DNA from: Rhizobium sp. CSW-27 | GTDB taxonomy: Bacteria; Pseudomonadota; Alphaproteobacteria; Rhizobiales; Rhizobiaceae | Assembly (NCBI RefSeq): GCF_018760785.1 | Contig: NZ_JAHHZO010000017.1 | Span: 24,538 to 88,537 of the forward strand | Reading direction: 5' to 3' | Length of the DNA: 64,000 nt | In this document: positions 17,441 through 26,774 of the stretch, in pieces | Numbering within the stretch: position 1 is the stretch's first letter | Layout: each line of letters starts with the position of its first letter | Position numbers and translations under genes: made by a program | The notes under the pieces: model-generated | Database searches by the model: none | Told to the model about the DNA's origin: nothing | Seen by the model: the letters and a program-made list of their open reading frames with translations, nothing else

Positions 17441-18280
17441 TTATTCGGCAGCAACAAGGCGGGCCGAACGGACGCCGGTCGCAAGACCGCTGACCAGCGT
17501 CGTGACGGCGGAAATGGTGTGATCGGTGGCCTTGCCGTCAGCGGTCAGGCTGCCGGCGACCTGGGCGACGATCGCCGATCCGACGACGACACCATCGGCG
17601 GCGGCTCCAATTGCGCGGGCATGATCGGCGGTCTTAACGCCGAAGCCGACGCAGACCGGCAGATCGGTATGCGCCTTGATGCGCTGGACGGCAGCACCGA
17701 CCAGCGACGGATCCGGCAGAGCCGAGCCGGTGATGCCGTTCATCGAGACGTAATAGACGAAACCCGAGGTGTTGCGCAGCACGGTCGGCAGGCGCTTCTC
17801 GTCGGTCGTCGGCGTCGCGAGACGGATGAAGTTGACGCCCTTGGCAAGCGCCGGGATGCACAGCTCGTCATCCATTTCCGGCGGCAGGTCGACCACGATC
17901 AGCCCGTCGATGCCGGCTTCGAGTGCGGCGTCCAGAAAGGTCTCGACGCCCATATTGTAGATCGGGTTGTAATAGCCCATCAGCACGATCGGCGTGTCCT
18001 GGTCGCCCTTGCGGAATTCGCGGGCGAGATCCAGCGTCTTGGCCAGCGTCTGGCCATTGGCGAGCGCCCGCTGGCCGGCCAGCTGGATCGCCGGGCCATC
18101 GGCCATCGGATCGGAGAAGGGCATGCCGAGCTCGATCACATCGGCGCCGGCGCCGGGCAGCGCCTTCATGATGCCGAGCGAAGTCTGAAAGTCCGGGTCC
18201 CCGCCCATCATGTAGGTGATCAGCGCCGGACGGCCCTCGGCCTTCAGATCGGCAAAACGTTTGTCCATGCGTGCAGTCAT
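17441..18280 (-). CDS. trpA: Tryptophan synthase alpha chain
   Basis: 279 residues, TIM barrel. The catalytic acids are in place: Glu50 and Asp61 (LGMPFSDPMADGP), equivalent to Glu49/Asp60 of the Salmonella enzyme. It cleaves indole-3-glycerol phosphate to indole, which is channelled to TrpB. The start is 2 bp after the trpB stop, so the two subunits are translationally coupled. Confidence 0.97.
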   Translation of the reverse strand: MTARMDKRFADLKAEGRPALITYMMGGDPDFQTSLGIMKALPGAGADVIELGMPFSDPMADGPAIQLAGQRALANGQTLAKTLDLAREFRKGDQDTPIVLMGYYNPIYNMGVETFLDAALEAGIDGLIVVDLPPEMDDELCIPALAKGVNFIRLATPTTDEKRLPTVLRNTSGFVYYVSMNGITGSALPDPSLVGAAVQRIKAHTDLPVCVGFGVKTADHARAIGAAADGVVVGSAIVAQVAGSLTADGKATDHTISAVTTLVSGLATGVRSARLVAAE

Positions 18281-18282
18281 GA

Positions 18283-19503
18283 TCAGAGACCCATTCCGAG
18301 AATCTTGCCAACGGTGAAGATGTCCTTGTCGCCGCGGCCACAGAGGTTCATCAGGATGATCTGGTCCTTGTCCATGGTCGGCGCGCGCTTGATGACCTCG
18401 GCCAGCGCATGGCTCGGCTCCAGCGCCGGAATGATGCCTTCGGTGCGGGTGAGCAGCTGGAAGGCAGCCAGCGCCTCGTCATCCTTGATCGGCACATATT
18501 CGACGCGGCCGCTATCCTTCAGCCAGGAATGCTCCGGCCCGATGCCGGGATAATCGAGTCCGGCCGAAATCGAATGGCCTTCCTTGATCTGGCCGTCGCC
18601 ATCCTGCAGCAGGTAGGTGCGGTTGCCATGCAGAACGCCCGGACGACCGGCCGTCAGCGACGCACAGTGTTCCTCGCCTTCCAGGCCCTTGCCGCCGGCT
18701 TCGACGCCGACAATGCGCACGCTCTCGTCATCCAGGAAGGGATGGAAAAGGCCGATCGCGTTCGATCCGCCGCCGACGGCGGCCACCAGCATGTCCGGCA
18801 AACGCCCTTCGGCAGCCATCATCTGCTCGCGGGCTTCCTTGCCGATCACCGACTGGAATTCGCGGACCATTTCCGGATAGGGATGCGGACCGGCGGCCGT
18901 GCCGATGATGTAATAGGTGTCATCGACATTGGTGACCCAGTCACGCAGCGCCTCGTTCATGGCATCCTTCAGCGTGCCATGGCCGGAGGTGACCGGCTTC
19001 ACTTCGGCGCCCAGAAGCTTCATGCGGAAGACGTTCGGTGCCTGGCGCTCCACGTCGGTCGCACCCATGTAGACGACGCAAGGAAAACCGAAGCGGGCGG
19101 CGACGGTGGCCGATGCCACGCCGTGCTGGCCGGCACCGGTTTCGGCGATGATGCGCTTCTTGCCCATGCGTTTGGCAAGCAGGATCTGGCCGATACAGTT
19201 GTTGATCTTGTGGCTGCCGGTGTGGTTCAGCTCGTCGCGCTTGAAATAGATCTTCGCGCCGCCGAGTTCCGCCGTCAGACGTTCGGCAAAATAGAGCGGG
19301 CTCGGGCGGCCGATGTAATGGGTTCCGAGATGGGCGAGTTCCGCCTGGAACTCCGCATCGGTCTTTGCCTTGTTCCATTCCGCTTCCAGATCGAGGATCA
19401 GCGGCATCAGCGTCTCGGCGACGAAGCGGCCGCCATAGATGCCGAAGCGGCCATCCTCATCGGGGCCGGCCCGGAAGGAATTGGGTTTGAGCGGCTGGTT
19501 CAC
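18283..19503 (-). CDS. trpB: Tryptophan synthase beta chain
   Basis: 406 residues, a PLP enzyme. The Schiff-base lysine is Lys99 in HTGSHKINN, and a phosphate-binding glycine-rich GGGSNAIG loop follows. It condenses indole and serine to tryptophan. The N-terminus has the usual rhizobial extension before GIYGGRFV. The ATG overlaps the trpF stop by four bases, and trpA follows 2 bp later. Confidence 0.97.
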   Translation of the reverse strand: MNQPLKPNSFRAGPDEDGRFGIYGGRFVAETLMPLILDLEAEWNKAKTDAEFQAELAHLGTHYIGRPSPLYFAERLTAELGGAKIYFKRDELNHTGSHKINNCIGQILLAKRMGKKRIIAETGAGQHGVASATVAARFGFPCVVYMGATDVERQAPNVFRMKLLGAEVKPVTSGHGTLKDAMNEALRDWVTNVDDTYYIIGTAAGPHPYPEMVREFQSVIGKEAREQMMAAEGRLPDMLVAAVGGGSNAIGLFHPFLDDESVRIVGVEAGGKGLEGEEHCASLTAGRPGVLHGNRTYLLQDGDGQIKEGHSISAGLDYPGIGPEHSWLKDSGRVEYVPIKDDEALAAFQLLTRTEGIIPALEPSHALAEVIKRAPTMDKDQIILMNLCGRGDKDIFTVGKILGMGL

Positions 19504-20171
19504 GACTTCACTCCCTTAGAAACGCTGGAACGCCACTGATCGATCACATCGAAGAAGGCGTTGATCTTTGCGGGGTCCTTGACCCCGGGTGCACTTTCCA
19601 CGCCGGACGACAGGTCCAGCCCGCGGGCATGGGTGATGGACAGGGCCTCTGCCGCATTGTCCTTGTTGAGGCCACCGGAAAGCATGTAATCGACATTTCC
19701 GTCAAGCGCGGCGAGAATGCTCCAGTCAAAGGAAACGCCGTTGCCGCCCGGAAGATCCGATCCTTCCGGTGCCTTGGCATCGAGCAGGAAACGGTCGGCG
19801 AGCCCCTCATAGGCCTCAAGCTTGCGCAGGTCGTCCTTCACGCGCACGGAAAAGGCCTTGATGACCGGCAGGCCGAAGACAGCCTTGACGTTCAGCACAC
19901 GCTCCGGCGTTTCCGATCCGTGCAGTTGCAGGATGTCCGGCTTCAGGAAGGCAACAATCTCTTCCAGTTCCTCATTGTCGGCATTGACGGTGACGGCCAC
20001 GATCTTGGCGCGTCCCCTTACCCTGTCGGCCAGAGCGCCGGCCGTCAGCGGGTCGATGTGGCGCGGGCTCTTTTCGAAGAAGATGAAGCCGACATGGCTT
20101 GCGCCCCGCTCCACCGCCAGGTCGATCGCTTCCGGCGTCTTCAGGCCGCAGATTTTGATGTCTGGTGTCAT
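19500..20171 (-). CDS. trpF: Phosphoribosylanthranilate isomerase
   Basis: 223 residues. MTPDIKICGLKTPE begins the protein, with catalytic Cys8 in KICGL, and LDAKAPEGSDLPGGNG is the substrate-binding loop region. It isomerises phosphoribosylanthranilate in tryptophan synthesis. The ATG at 20171 matches the family start; a longer in-frame reading adds 36 arginine-rich residues that look non-coding. It is first gene of trpFBA-accD-folC. The promoter must lie in the 73 bp after the upstream peptidase gene or further up. Confidence 0.95.
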   Translation of the reverse strand: MTPDIKICGLKTPEAIDLAVERGASHVGFIFFEKSPRHIDPLTAGALADRVRGRAKIVAVTVNADNEELEEIVAFLKPDILQLHGSETPERVLNVKAVFGLPVIKAFSVRVKDDLRKLEAYEGLADRFLLDAKAPEGSDLPGGNGVSFDWSILAALDGNVDYMLSGGLNKDNAAEALSITHARGLDLSSGVESAPGVKDPAKINAFFDVIDQWRSSVSKGVKS

Positions 20172-20244
20172 GAGAGGCGAAGTTGCACGAATCGCGCGCC
20201 AAGTCGAGGGTGTTTGAGCGAACCGGTGGCCGGATCGGCCCCGT

Positions 20245-21003
20245 TCAGCCGAAGTCGATCGCATGCAACTGCGAGCCATGCGCCTTCAGCCAGCGGCGGG
20301 CTTCCTCCATCTCGGGGCAGAGTTCGCCGCACAGCGCCCAGAATTTCGGGCCATGGTTCATTTCCTTCAGATGCGCCACCTCGTGCGCCGCCAGATAATC
20401 GATCACCAGCGGCGGTGCCATGACGATGCGCCAGGAGAAACTGAGATTGCCCTGCCAGGAGCAGGAACCCCAGCGGCTGCGGGTATCCTTCAGCGTCAGC
20501 GATTTTACCGCCTTGCCGATGCGCCCCGCATGGATCGCCGAGAGGCGCTCCAGATCGTAGCGCGCCTCCTTCTTGAGGAAGGCTTCCAGCCGCCGGCCGA
20601 GATGATCCTCCAGACCGCTCACCCGGATCACGGGTTCGCCACCCTCCTCGGCCGCCTCGGTGATGCCGCGCAGCGAGCCGGTGTGGACGATGCGATGTGG
20701 CACGCCGCGCAGCGACAACATGCCGTCCGGCCGTAAGGCAGTCTCCGGAGCAAACCGCGACAGCTTGGCACGCAGCCAGCCATCGTGGCGCGTCAGAAAG
20801 GCATCGACCTCGCGGGCCCTGAGGCCAACCGGCACAGTGAGGCGAAGCGCCCGGCCGCCGGGCTCGATGCGCAGCGTTATGCGTGTGGCACGGGCGTGTT
20901 CGCGAATGGTCAGTGGCAGGCTGCGCTCGCCGACCATGAGCATTCGCTCCTCGGTACGGAGCGGCTTCGTCTTGCGCTTGGGGCGGGTGAGCAGGGCGAA
21001 CAT
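20245..21003 (-). CDS. M48/YgjP-like zinc metallopeptidase (DUF45)
   Basis: 252 residues. The zinc-binding motif HEVAH is at 207-211 (His207, Glu208, His211), with the likely third ligand His217 in MNHGPKFW, as in YgjP/SprT-like proteins. No signal peptide or membrane segment is seen, so it is cytosolic. The substrate is unknown. It precedes trpF by 73 bp on the same strand, and the gene upstream is cut off by a terminator. Confidence 0.85.
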   Translation of the reverse strand: MFALLTRPKRKTKPLRTEERMLMVGERSLPLTIREHARATRITLRIEPGGRALRLTVPVGLRAREVDAFLTRHDGWLRAKLSRFAPETALRPDGMLSLRGVPHRIVHTGSLRGITEAAEEGGEPVIRVSGLEDHLGRRLEAFLKKEARYDLERLSAIHAGRIGKAVKSLTLKDTRSRWGSCSWQGNLSFSWRIVMAPPLVIDYLAAHEVAHLKEMNHGPKFWALCGELCPEMEEARRWLKAHGSQLHAIDFG

Positions 21004-21041
21004 GGGCGTCTTCTATCCGATTCGGCGCCGGCAAAGGCAAC

Positions 21042-21067
21042 AAAAAACCGGCACCCGAAGGTGCCGG
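21042..21067 (-). terminator. Terminator of the DUF2852 gene
   Basis: On the minus strand CCGGCACC-TTCG-GGTGCCGG is followed by TTTTTT (plus-strand A run 21042-21047). The stem is perfect, with a UUCG loop, 41 bp after the stop codon. Confidence 0.92.
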
Positions 21068-21107
21068 CTGCATCTCGCGCCAGGGCCGCAGGCCAAGGAT
21101 CCCGCCG

Positions 21108-21527
21108 TCAGACGGCGGGATAGCTGCCTTCCGGGCCCCGGTTGCCACGCTCGCGCATGAAGCGGTCGAACTCTTCCTGATCCTTCGCGCGGCGCAGCTC
21201 GCGAAGATAGGTGTCGAATTCCTCCCGCATTTCATCGAGCTTGCGGCGCTGTTCCTCGATACGGTCGAGTTCTGCCTTGCGCCAATCGTCGAAGGCCACA
21301 TTGCCGGTCGAGAAGCCCGACCGGTAGCTGCGGCTTGAACGGCGGCAGCTGCGCAGGAAGCCATCGGCGCGCTGGTTGGCGTCGCTCTTGAATTCCCGCA
21401 GGCGGTCGCCGAACAGGATATAGGCAAGCATGGCAAGACCAAGCGGCCAGAAGACCACGAAGCCCAGGACCATCAGGGCGATCGTTGCCGGAGTCCAATC
21501 CGGACGGATCCATGCAGACTGGTTCAT
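21108..21527 (-). CDS. DUF2852 membrane protein
   Basis: 139 residues. One or two hydrophobic segments at about 16-41 are followed by a charged, coiled-coil-prone tail rich in Arg/Glu (DWRKAELDRIEEQRRKLDEM region). This is the DUF2852 architecture common in Rhizobiales; function unknown. It is monocistronic: its own terminator lies downstream, and about 150 bp separate it from phaZ upstream. An inverted repeat (CCCGCCGTC/GACGGCGGG) spans its stop codon. Confidence 0.82.
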   Translation of the reverse strand: MNQSAWIRPDWTPATIALMVLGFVVFWPLGLAMLAYILFGDRLREFKSDANQRADGFLRSCRRSSRSYRSGFSTGNVAFDDWRKAELDRIEEQRRKLDEMREEFDTYLRELRRAKDQEEFDRFMRERGNRGPEGSYPAV

Positions 21528-21607
21528 CGGTAGCGTTACCTCTTTCGCCGCGAACAGGCCGAATGCCTGTCGCTACCCTTCGATGTGGTAAGCCCCGGAA
21601 CAGCCTT

Positions 21608-21638
21608 CAAGAAAGCCTCCGCCCAAATCGGCGAAGGC
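21608..21638 (-). terminator. Terminator of phaZ
   Basis: Minus-strand GCCTTCGCC-GATTTG-GGCGGAGGC (plus 21615-21638) forms a 9-bp stem with one G-U pair, followed by TTTCTTG. It lies 40 bp after the phaZ stop. Confidence 0.75.
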
Positions 21639-21677
21639 CCTGAAACTACTTGCACAAATCCTGATATAGACCGGATT

Positions 21678-22958
21678 TCAGGCGCTCTTGCCGCCCTTGA
21701 TCACCCGCGGCACCACCGCCTTGCGTTGGCCCCGGCTGTGTTCGCGGGCGAAATTCAGGATGCGCGGCGCGATCTCCCGGCGGAAACGCGAGCCGTTGAA
21801 CACGCCGTAATGGCCGACATCCGGCTGCACGTAATGCAGGCGCATGTCCTGCGGAATGGCGCTGCAGATCGTCTGTGCCGCTTCCGTCTGGCCGACGCCG
21901 GAAATGTCGTCGTTCTCGCCCTCGATGGTCAGAAGCGCCACATTGCGGATCCTTGCGGTATCGACGGGACGGCCGCGATGCAGCATCTCGCCCTTCGGCA
22001 GGGAATGCTTGATGAAGACCGTATCGACCGTCTGCAGATAGAACTCGGCCGTAAGGTCCATCACCGCCAGATATTCGTCGTAGAAGTCGCGATGCTTCTC
22101 CGCGGATTCGCCGTCGTTCTTCACCAGGTGCTGGAAGAAGTCCTTGTGCGCAATGAGGTGTCGGTCAAGATTCATCGACATGAAGCCGGAGAGCTGCAGG
22201 AAGCCCGGATAGACGGGACGCATGAAACCTGCCTGCGGCCAGGGCACGGTCATGATGACATTGTCCTTGAACCACTTCAGCGGCCTGTCCTGCGCCAGCT
22301 GGTTGACGGCCGTCGGATTGATGCGCGTATCGATCGGACCGCCCATCAGCGTCATGGAGGCCGGCGCCAGCGGATCTTCCGCGGTTTCCATCAGAGCGAC
22401 TGCCGCCAGAACCGGCACGGAGGGCTGACAGACGGCCACCACATGGGTGTTCGGACCGAGGTGATGGATCATCTCCACGACATAGTCGATATAGTCGTCG
22501 AGATCGAAGAGGCCTTCGGTGACCGGGACATTGCGGGCATCCTGCCAGTCGGTGATGTAGACATCGGCGCCCTGCATCAGGGCTTCCACCGTGCCGCGCA
22601 GCAGCGTCGCATAATGGCCGGACATCGGCGCCACGACGAGAATCTTCGGCCCCTTCTCCGCGCCCTTCGGCAGATCGCGCTCGAAATGCAGGAGATCGCA
22701 GAAGGGTTTTGACCACACGACCTTTTCGGTCACCGCCACGGTGTCGCCGTTGACGGTGGTGGTGGGCAGGCCGAATTCCGGCTTGCCGTAACGGCGGGTG
22801 ATCCGTTCGAACACCTCAAGGCCGGCCGCCATGGTGCGGCCGAACGTGGTCTGCGAAAGCGGGTTCAGCGGGTTGCTGTAGAAGAAGCGAAGAGTTTCCG
22901 TTGCTGCGCGATAGGGCGCCATGGCCGCGTGGTTCAACTCATAGAGCTGGTAAAACAT
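21678..22958 (-). CDS. phaZ: Intracellular polyhydroxybutyrate depolymerase
   Basis: 426 residues of the PhaZ1 type with a cysteine nucleophile. Cys177 sits in the lipase-box-like VCQPS, with probable acid Asp350/351 (EGENDD) and base His383 (DVGHYG). No signal peptide is present, so it acts on intracellular PHB granules, releasing 3-hydroxybutyrate when carbon is short. It is monocistronic with its own terminator. The region between it and gyrB carries the paired parS-like repeat. Confidence 0.92.
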   Translation of the reverse strand: MFYQLYELNHAAMAPYRAATETLRFFYSNPLNPLSQTTFGRTMAAGLEVFERITRRYGKPEFGLPTTTVNGDTVAVTEKVVWSKPFCDLLHFERDLPKGAEKGPKILVVAPMSGHYATLLRGTVEALMQGADVYITDWQDARNVPVTEGLFDLDDYIDYVVEMIHHLGPNTHVVAVCQPSVPVLAAVALMETAEDPLAPASMTLMGGPIDTRINPTAVNQLAQDRPLKWFKDNVIMTVPWPQAGFMRPVYPGFLQLSGFMSMNLDRHLIAHKDFFQHLVKNDGESAEKHRDFYDEYLAVMDLTAEFYLQTVDTVFIKHSLPKGEMLHRGRPVDTARIRNVALLTIEGENDDISGVGQTEAAQTICSAIPQDMRLHYVQPDVGHYGVFNGSRFRREIAPRILNFAREHSRGQRKAVVPRVIKGGKSA

Positions 22959-23284
22959 GCAAGGCCACCTTTCTTGTTGGTCTTGGGTCGTCGCGTTCCG
23001 GACGTGCCGAAACGACTAGCATGGGAGGAGTAAACTAACAGGTTACGGGTGCAGCGCAACATGACCAAAAGGCGCGCGACTTCGGTAACACTCTGCATCG
23101 CGGGGCTTGTTCCGGACTTGCGTTGCAACGTCCCTGCCCGTTCCAGCCATGGCGAACCGGATGCTTTGTCCTTGAAGAGATTGGCAGAAGCCTGGCCGGC
23201 GACTGCCATATTCAGCCTCGATGGCCGAAAAAGTGTTTCACGTGAATCAATCCACAGAAAAGATTCACGTGAAACATATTTTGA
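22959..23284. other. Intergenic region between gyrB and phaZ
   Basis: 326 bp without a convincing gene. It holds the promoter of phaZ near 22959-23050 (a TAAACTAACAGGTTA stretch at 23031-23045) and, at its gyrB end, a symmetric pair of parS-like sequences. A short plus-strand reading frame across 23049-23288 has no family features and is not supported. Confidence 0.6.
23234..23276. promoter_or_regulatory. Paired inverted parS-like sites after gyrB
   Basis: TGTTTCACGTGAATCA (23234-23249, one mismatch to parS TGTTTCACGTGAAACA) and AGATTCACGTGAAACA (23261-23276, two mismatches) are mirror images. The 14-bp arms GTTTCACGTGAATC/GATTCACGTGAAAC are perfect, separated by 13 bp. As RNA on the gyrB strand this forms a long stem followed by ACTTTTTC, so it may also be the gyrB terminator. 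ParB binding is inferred from the match to the consensus and the nearby parAB. Confidence 0.7.
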
Positions 23285-25717
23285 TTAGATGTCGAGATTG
23301 GCGACGCTGAGCGCGTTCTCCTGGATGAATTCGCGGCGTGGCTCCACCTCGTCGCCCATCAGGCGGGCGAACATGCCATCGGCATCGGTAGCATCGTTCA
23401 CCTTGACCTGCAGCAGCGAGCGGACGTTCGGATCAAGCGTCGTTTCCCACAGCTGCTCGGCATTCATCTCGCCAAGGCCCTTGTAGCGCTGCATGGACAG
23501 CCCCTTGCGGCCGGCGGCGAAAATCGCGTCGAGCAGCGCGCGCGGGCCGGAAATTTCCGTCTGGCCTTCCTTGCGTCCGAGCTTGGGCGGCACTGCGTAG
23601 ATTTCCCGCAGACGCGCGGTCATCTGGTCGATGTGACGCGCATCGGCCGAGCCGATCAACGCCACGTCCAGCACCGCCACTTCCTTGACGCCGCGCACCA
23701 TGCGCTCGAAGCGCAGGCCGCCCTCGGTCGTCACGTGGCCGCTCCAGCCGCGTTCGGTTTCCTCGGCGATGAGATCGAGGCGGCGGGCCACCTCGTCGGC
23801 AGTCTCCTGGGCACGTTCGCGGTTGTCGGTAAGCTCCGGATTGAGCGCGCCGGCGATCGCCGCCTGTTCGACGATGGCACGGCTGTAGCGGGAATGGAGA
23901 CCGTCGAGCAGGGCCCTCAGGCGCAGCGCGTCATTGATCACCTCGCGCAGGTCCGGACCGGCGCGCACCTCGCCGGAGCCCAGCGTCAGGGTTGCCTCGT
24001 CGAGGCCCTGGCCGATCAGATAGTCTTCCAGCGCCTTCTCGTCCTTCAGATACTGGATCGACTTGCCGCGCGTCACCTTATAGAGCGGCGGCTGGGCGAT
24101 ATAGAGATGGCCGCGCTCGATCAGCTCCGGCATCTGGCGGAAGAAGAAGGTCAGCAGCAGGGTGCGGATGTGGGCGCCGTCGACGTCGGCATCCGTCATG
24201 ATGATGATCTTGTGATAGCGTAGCTTGTCGGCATTGAACTCGTCCTTGCCGATCGAGGTGCCGAGCGCGGTGATCAGCGTGCCGATTTCCTGGCTCGACA
24301 GCATCTTGTCGAAACGGGCGCGTTCAACGTTGAGGATCTTGCCGCGCAGCGGCAGGATCGCCTGGTTCTCGCGCGAACGGCCCTGTTTGGCGGAACCGCC
24401 AGCCGAGTCACCCTCGACGAGAAAAAGTTCGGACTTCGAAGGATCGCGTTCGGAGCAGTCCGCCAGCTTGCCCGGCAGCGAGGCAATATCGAGAGCGCCC
24501 TTGCGGCGCGTCAGTTCACGCGCCTTGCGGGCGGCCTCGCGGGCCACAGCCGCCTCCACCACCTTGCCGACCAGGATCTTGGCCTCGGTCGGATGCTCCT
24601 CGAACCAGGTGCTGAGCGCCTCGTTGACGAGGTTTTCGACGACCGGACGCACTTCGGACGAAACCAGCTTGTCCTTGGTCTGGGAGGAAAACTTCGGATC
24701 CGGAACCTTGACGGAGAGAACGGCCGTCAGACCCTCGCGGCAATCTTCCCCCTGCAGCGTCACCTTCTCCTTCTTGGTGATGCCGGAGGTATCGGCATAG
24801 GAGGTGACCTGGCGGGTCAGCGCGGCGCGGAAGCCGGCCATATGCGTGCCGCCGTCGCGCTGCGGAATGTTGTTGGTGAAGCAGAGCACGTTCTCGTGGT
24901 AGCTGTCGTTCCACCACATGGCGACTTCGACGGTGATGCCGTCCTTTTCGCCCTTGATGGCGACCGGCTTGTCGACGAGCGGCTTCTTCGAACGGTCGAG
25001 ATAGCGCACGAAGGCTTCCAGGCCGCCGTCATAGAGCATTTCCTCCTGGCGAATGTCCGACTTGCGCTTGTCGGTCAGGAGAATGCGAACGCCGGAATTC
25101 AGGAACGCGAGTTCGCGCAGGCGATGCTCCAGCGTACCGTAGTCGAATTCGGTCCTGGTGAAGGTTTCCGGGCTCGGCAGGAACGTGACTTCCGTCCCGG
25201 AGCGACCTTCATAATCACCGGTCACCTTCAGCGGGGCATCAGCCACGCCATGGGTGAAGCTCATCTCGTGGATCTTGCCCGACCGGCGGATCTTCAGGCT
25301 GAGACGCACGGACAGCGCATTGACGACGGAGACGCCGACGCCATGCAGGCCACCGGAGACCTTGTAGGAGTTCTGGTCGAACTTGCCGCCCGCATGCAGC
25401 TGCGTCATGATCACTTCGGCGGCAGACACGCCCTCGGACGAGTGGATATCGGTCGGGATGCCGCGACCATTGTCGGTGACCGTCACCGAGCCGTCCGGAT
25501 TCAGCGTGACGGTGACGATATCGGCATGGCCGGCCAGCGCCTCGTCGATCGCATTGTCCACGACTTCATATACCATGTGATGCAGTCCGGAGCCGTCGTC
25601 CGTGTCACCGATATACATGCCGGGACGCTTACGCACCGCATCAAGCCCCTTGAGGACCTTGATGGAATCGGCTCCGTATTCTGCACTCGCGCTATCGCTC
25701 ACGGGTGTATCGCTCAT
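23285..25717 (-). CDS. gyrB: DNA gyrase subunit B
   Basis: 810 residues. The GHKL ATPase domain (residues 15-220: KRPGMYIGDT, VVDNAIDEA, GGLHGVG), transducer and Toprim domain (EGDSAGGSAKQGR from about residue 433; later DADVDGAHIRTL) are complete, and it ends in the usual GyrB tail with RREFIQENA. With GyrA it introduces negative supercoils. I use the ATG at 25717 rather than the TTG one codon earlier. In rhizobia gyrB lies near the origin and apart from dnaA/recF, as here. A 131-bp gap separates it from the upstream HTH gene, leaving room for its own promoter. Confidence 0.97.
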   Translation of the reverse strand: MSDTPVSDSASAEYGADSIKVLKGLDAVRKRPGMYIGDTDDGSGLHHMVYEVVDNAIDEALAGHADIVTVTLNPDGSVTVTDNGRGIPTDIHSSEGVSAAEVIMTQLHAGGKFDQNSYKVSGGLHGVGVSVVNALSVRLSLKIRRSGKIHEMSFTHGVADAPLKVTGDYEGRSGTEVTFLPSPETFTRTEFDYGTLEHRLRELAFLNSGVRILLTDKRKSDIRQEEMLYDGGLEAFVRYLDRSKKPLVDKPVAIKGEKDGITVEVAMWWNDSYHENVLCFTNNIPQRDGGTHMAGFRAALTRQVTSYADTSGITKKEKVTLQGEDCREGLTAVLSVKVPDPKFSSQTKDKLVSSEVRPVVENLVNEALSTWFEEHPTEAKILVGKVVEAAVAREAARKARELTRRKGALDIASLPGKLADCSERDPSKSELFLVEGDSAGGSAKQGRSRENQAILPLRGKILNVERARFDKMLSSQEIGTLITALGTSIGKDEFNADKLRYHKIIIMTDADVDGAHIRTLLLTFFFRQMPELIERGHLYIAQPPLYKVTRGKSIQYLKDEKALEDYLIGQGLDEATLTLGSGEVRAGPDLREVINDALRLRALLDGLHSRYSRAIVEQAAIAGALNPELTDNRERAQETADEVARRLDLIAEETERGWSGHVTTEGGLRFERMVRGVKEVAVLDVALIGSADARHIDQMTARLREIYAVPPKLGRKEGQTEISGPRALLDAIFAAGRKGLSMQRYKGLGEMNAEQLWETTLDPNVRSLLQVKVNDATDADGMFARLMGDEVEPRREFIQENALSVANLDI

Positions 25718-25848
25718 CAATCAACTTTCTGGTTCTTGGCTGCAGACGGTGAGGCGGCGAATCACCGTCGTCCTTATTCCGGACTATAGGAAGTTCCAAC
25801 CCTCATTCCAAAGCATGGATGACGGAAAACAGGGGATGACTTGCGCCG

Positions 25849-26214
25849 TCAGCCCCGGTTCGGGACATTTTCCAGCAGCTTCAGCATGTCCTCTACCACG
25901 TCCGGCTCGAGATGGCGAATATTGCGTGCGAGACGGTTGGCAAGCGCCGTGTAGCGCGGCGGAAGCCCGGCCGTATCCACCGTCACACGCGGGTCAGAGC
26001 CTTCGGCCAGACGGAACAGTTCCTCCGCCTCGTCCCAGATGATGTTGAAATAGCCACAGACCCGCTGCAGAAAATCGAAGCTCGGCCGGCCGCGCCGCCC
26101 GTGCTCCAGCGCCGAAAGATAGGCGGCCGACACCCCGATTGCCGCCGCCATCTCCTGCTGCGTCACCCCCTTCTGTCGCCGCAGATCGCGCAGGGCCTCG
26201 CCGAAGGGCGTCAC
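25849..26214 (-). CDS. XRE-family HTH regulator
   Basis: 121 residues. A Cro/C1-type HTH is seen at about 17-58 (GVTQQEMAAAIGVSAAYLSALEHGRRGRPS), followed by a segment seen in DNA-binding proteins of this rhizobial family (YFNIIWDEAEEL) and a C-terminal region with NIRHLEPDVVEDMLKLL. The GTG start overlaps the smr stop by GTGA. Last gene of the tim44-mltA-smr-HTH unit. No toxin partner is adjacent, so it is not an obvious antitoxin. Target unknown. Confidence 0.85.
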   Translation of the reverse strand: MTPFGEALRDLRRQKGVTQQEMAAAIGVSAAYLSALEHGRRGRPSFDFLQRVCGYFNIIWDEAEELFRLAEGSDPRVTVDTAGLPPRYTALANRLARNIRHLEPDVVEDMLKLLENVPNRG

Positions 26215-26774
26215 GCCTCGCCTCCCCGCCGGCTGAGCCGCACATAGAGGGCTCCCTCCCCGCCATGCTGGCGCGCTGCCGGCTCGTAGGAGGAAATCAG
26301 GAACCGGAATTCGGCCTTGGAAAACCACAGGGGCACGGCGCGTTTCAGGGCTCCCTCGCTGCCGAGCGAACTGCCCTTGCCGGTAATGACCAGCACATGC
26401 CGCAGGCCGCGTTCATGGGCGCGCATCAGGAAATCGAGAAGAATGCCGTGCGCTTCGCTCTGGATCATGCCATGCAGGTCGATCCGGGCCTCGAGCGGCA
26501 GGCGGCCGCGGGCGATCTTGCGCTTGACCGGCCGCTCCAGCGGATGATGAACACCCTTCACCGGCTTTGGTGCGGCGAGATCGCCGCCGGATGCCGGCCC
26601 TGTTGCAATAGCTTTTCCGGGAGGGGGGGAAGCGTCAGTGCTGTCGTCCGGCGCGGCGAAATCCGCCTCGAATTCCAGCAGCTCTTCCAGACGACCCGGC
26701 ATCGGCTTGGCAGTCTTGGCGACCTTGCCCCACAGGATGCGCTCTTCCGCGCTGAGCTTGCGTCCGCCCTTCAT
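26211..26774 (-). CDS. Smr/MutS2-type small domain protein
   Basis: 187 residues. The C-terminal half is an Smr domain with the conserved DLHG (99-102) and TGKG (131-134) motifs; the N-terminal half is low-complexity and proline-rich. Smr domains are endonucleases acting on DNA junctions or on RNA; the specific role of stand-alone rhizobial members is not known. Overlaps mltA by 4 bp and the HTH gene by 4 bp. Confidence 0.88.
   Translation of the reverse strand: MKGGRKLSAEERILWGKVAKTAKPMPGRLEELLEFEADFAAPDDSTDASPPPGKAIATGPASGGDLAAPKPVKGVHHPLERPVKRKIARGRLPLEARIDLHGMIQSEAHGILLDFLMRAHERGLRHVLVITGKGSSLGSEGALKRAVPLWFSKAEFRFLISSYEPAARQHGGEGALYVRLSRRGGEA

Noticed and set aside
21099..21121. Inverted repeat over the stop codon of the DUF2852 gene as a terminator
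   Set aside because: No T run follows it on the minus strand; the hairpin at 21042-21067 is the real terminator.
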